Shown here: positions 63,176 through 64,000 of the stretch, piece by piece
How the letters are laid out: every line of letters begins with the position of its first letter
Numbering within the stretch: position 1 is the first letter of the stretch
NCBI RefSeq assembly: GCF_037975245.1
Contig: NC_092572.1
Coordinates: 32,833,989 to 32,897,988, forward strand
From: Apostichopus japonicus
Lineage: Eukaryota > Echinodermata > Holothuroidea > Aspidochirotida > Stichopodidae
Reading direction: 5' to 3'
Length of the DNA: 64,000 bases
Position numbers and translations under genes: made by a program
The notes under the pieces: model-generated
The model's input: the letters and a program-made list of their open reading frames with translations, nothing else
Database searches by the model: none
Told to the model about the DNA's origin: nothing

Positions 63176-64000
63176 ATCCAATCTAGATGCAATCTCCAAG
63201 AGCTGGATGGTGGATCTCTGAAGAAGCTTGCTGTCGTCGTCCTTGATGACAACATACTCTGAACACAGATCCCTGACGTTGTCCTTGATTCCATCTACCT
63301 CACCAGTTTGTTCCAGGATGCAGAGGATGGCAAACTTATTACCGTCTTTCCTGCTCTTCAAGTACTCTATTATCCTCTTCCCAACTGCTGGGCTAATCCC
63401 ACAGGTGAATCGATAGAGGTACTGAAGATTAAATGGATCCACTTTATCAAGAACATTCTTCAGCTCAGATGCATTTCTTGTAGCAACTACAATTTCTACC
63501 AGTCTAAAAGACGCAAACCATTCACAGAATAGTTGATGATAGAACCTTACGTCAGTCCTTGTCTGTATGTCTGCAGTAGAAGTCTGTTCGTTTGTCACAT
63601 TATACACTTCTTCCTCTACCAAGATACCAACTGCATTATAATGTTTATAAAACCCTTGACCTAGCCGTGTACAGAGTCCATCCTTACGCCATGATAACTG
63701 TTGGTTTTCACCGCAGAGACCTTCAAATGCTACTTTACTAAGTTCAGTGAATTTCAGCTCATATGTAACATTGTGTGGTCTCGTGTTCCTATCCATTGAT
63801 TTATTGCTCTTGTGACTATGGAAACACTTCATCATGTAGCGGAAAAACTCTGTGACTGAATTAAATCTCATAAAAAGTACTTTCTCGTGAGTCATGTGAG
63901 AAAACATAACAAAGAAAAGAGGCACCTGACATAGGGCATCAAGGATCGGGTTGGACTTTAAAGCGCGCTTAATTTTAGCAACGCTTTCTGCGTCTTTCCC
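63176..64000 (-). CDS. NLR-like receptor, C-terminal part of NACHT exon (partial)
   Basis: On the minus strand the frame is open from the window edge (64000) to a strong donor GTAAGTATG after 63176, giving 275 codons. It starts GKDAESVAKIKRALKSN, then PILDALCQVPLFFVMFSHMT, the segment that in NACHT proteins follows the nucleotide-binding core (nPll..lc.vPl). Next come KFTELSKVAFEGLCGENQQL and the winged-helix/helical part with FYHQLFCEWFASFRLVEIV, matching the conserved H.lF.EwfAs...l block. Then FAILCILEQTGEVDGI and SSTIQLLEIASRLD-type sequence close the exon. The Walker A and B motifs must lie beyond the window. Such cytosolic receptors sense microbial or danger signals. The exon ends in phase 0, fitting the LRR exon at 30910-31118. 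No stop or frameshift is seen, so the gene looks intact here. Confidence 0.85.

Noticed and set aside
63228-63532. Plus-strand open frames opposite the NACHT exon
   Set aside because: Antisense shadows of the conserved minus-strand exon.

Overview
This is a stretch of eukaryotic nuclear DNA. It is AT-rich, intron-rich and dominated by satellites and DNA transposons, with no bacterial-style gene blocks. Splice-bounded fragments of an NLR-type (NACHT plus leucine-rich repeat) immune receptor, a THAP zinc-finger relic, a tRNA-derived SINE and hAT-like foldback elements all point to an invertebrate animal. Expanded NLR families are known in echinoderms and amphioxus, so a marine deuterostome, perhaps an echinoderm, is my best guess. 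That is inference; no species marker is present.

Layout. 1-2323: about 100 copies of a 23-bp satellite with a higher-order period near 780-800 bp. 2324-15100: mostly unrecognised AT-rich DNA holding a foldback element (3.6-3.9 kb), a 34-bp tandem array (4.5-5.3 kb), a ~240-bp GGGCCC-rich direct repeat (5.7-6.2 kb) and a 20-bp array carrying a CRE palindrome in nearly every unit (13.2 kb). 15121-16533: a 21-bp satellite. 16.5-33.9 kb: mostly featureless, except a 75-bp triplication (22.9 kb), a solid LRR exon (30.9 kb, minus) and weaker minus-strand exon candidates. 34-46.6 kb: a transposon-rich zone with a short GGGGCGTAG element, a three-level nest of elements inside a hAT-like element with a perfect 8-bp target duplication, a TTTACC-repeat element carrying two SINE copies, and a GGGCGAAATG foldback. 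47.7-58.3 kb: scattered plus-strand exon candidates ending in a terminal exon with polyadenylation signals, interrupted by a 30-bp satellite of about 82 copies. 59.6-60.5 kb: a degenerate tandem array. 61.0-62.8 kb: a Kolobok-like THAP element. 63176-64000: the 3' part of a large NACHT exon on the minus strand, open through the window edge.

The only confidently recognised host gene is the NLR-like gene on the minus strand. Its NACHT exon ends in phase 0 at 63176 and the LRR exon at 30910-31118 begins in phase 0, so they could be spliced across an intron of about 32 kb. That intron would contain the whole opposite-strand candidate gene and most of the transposon nest. Nothing here amounts to a proven new system. 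The best leads are the nested NLR locus, the satellites that stay open in several reading frames, the CRE array, and the transposon families with readable ends.
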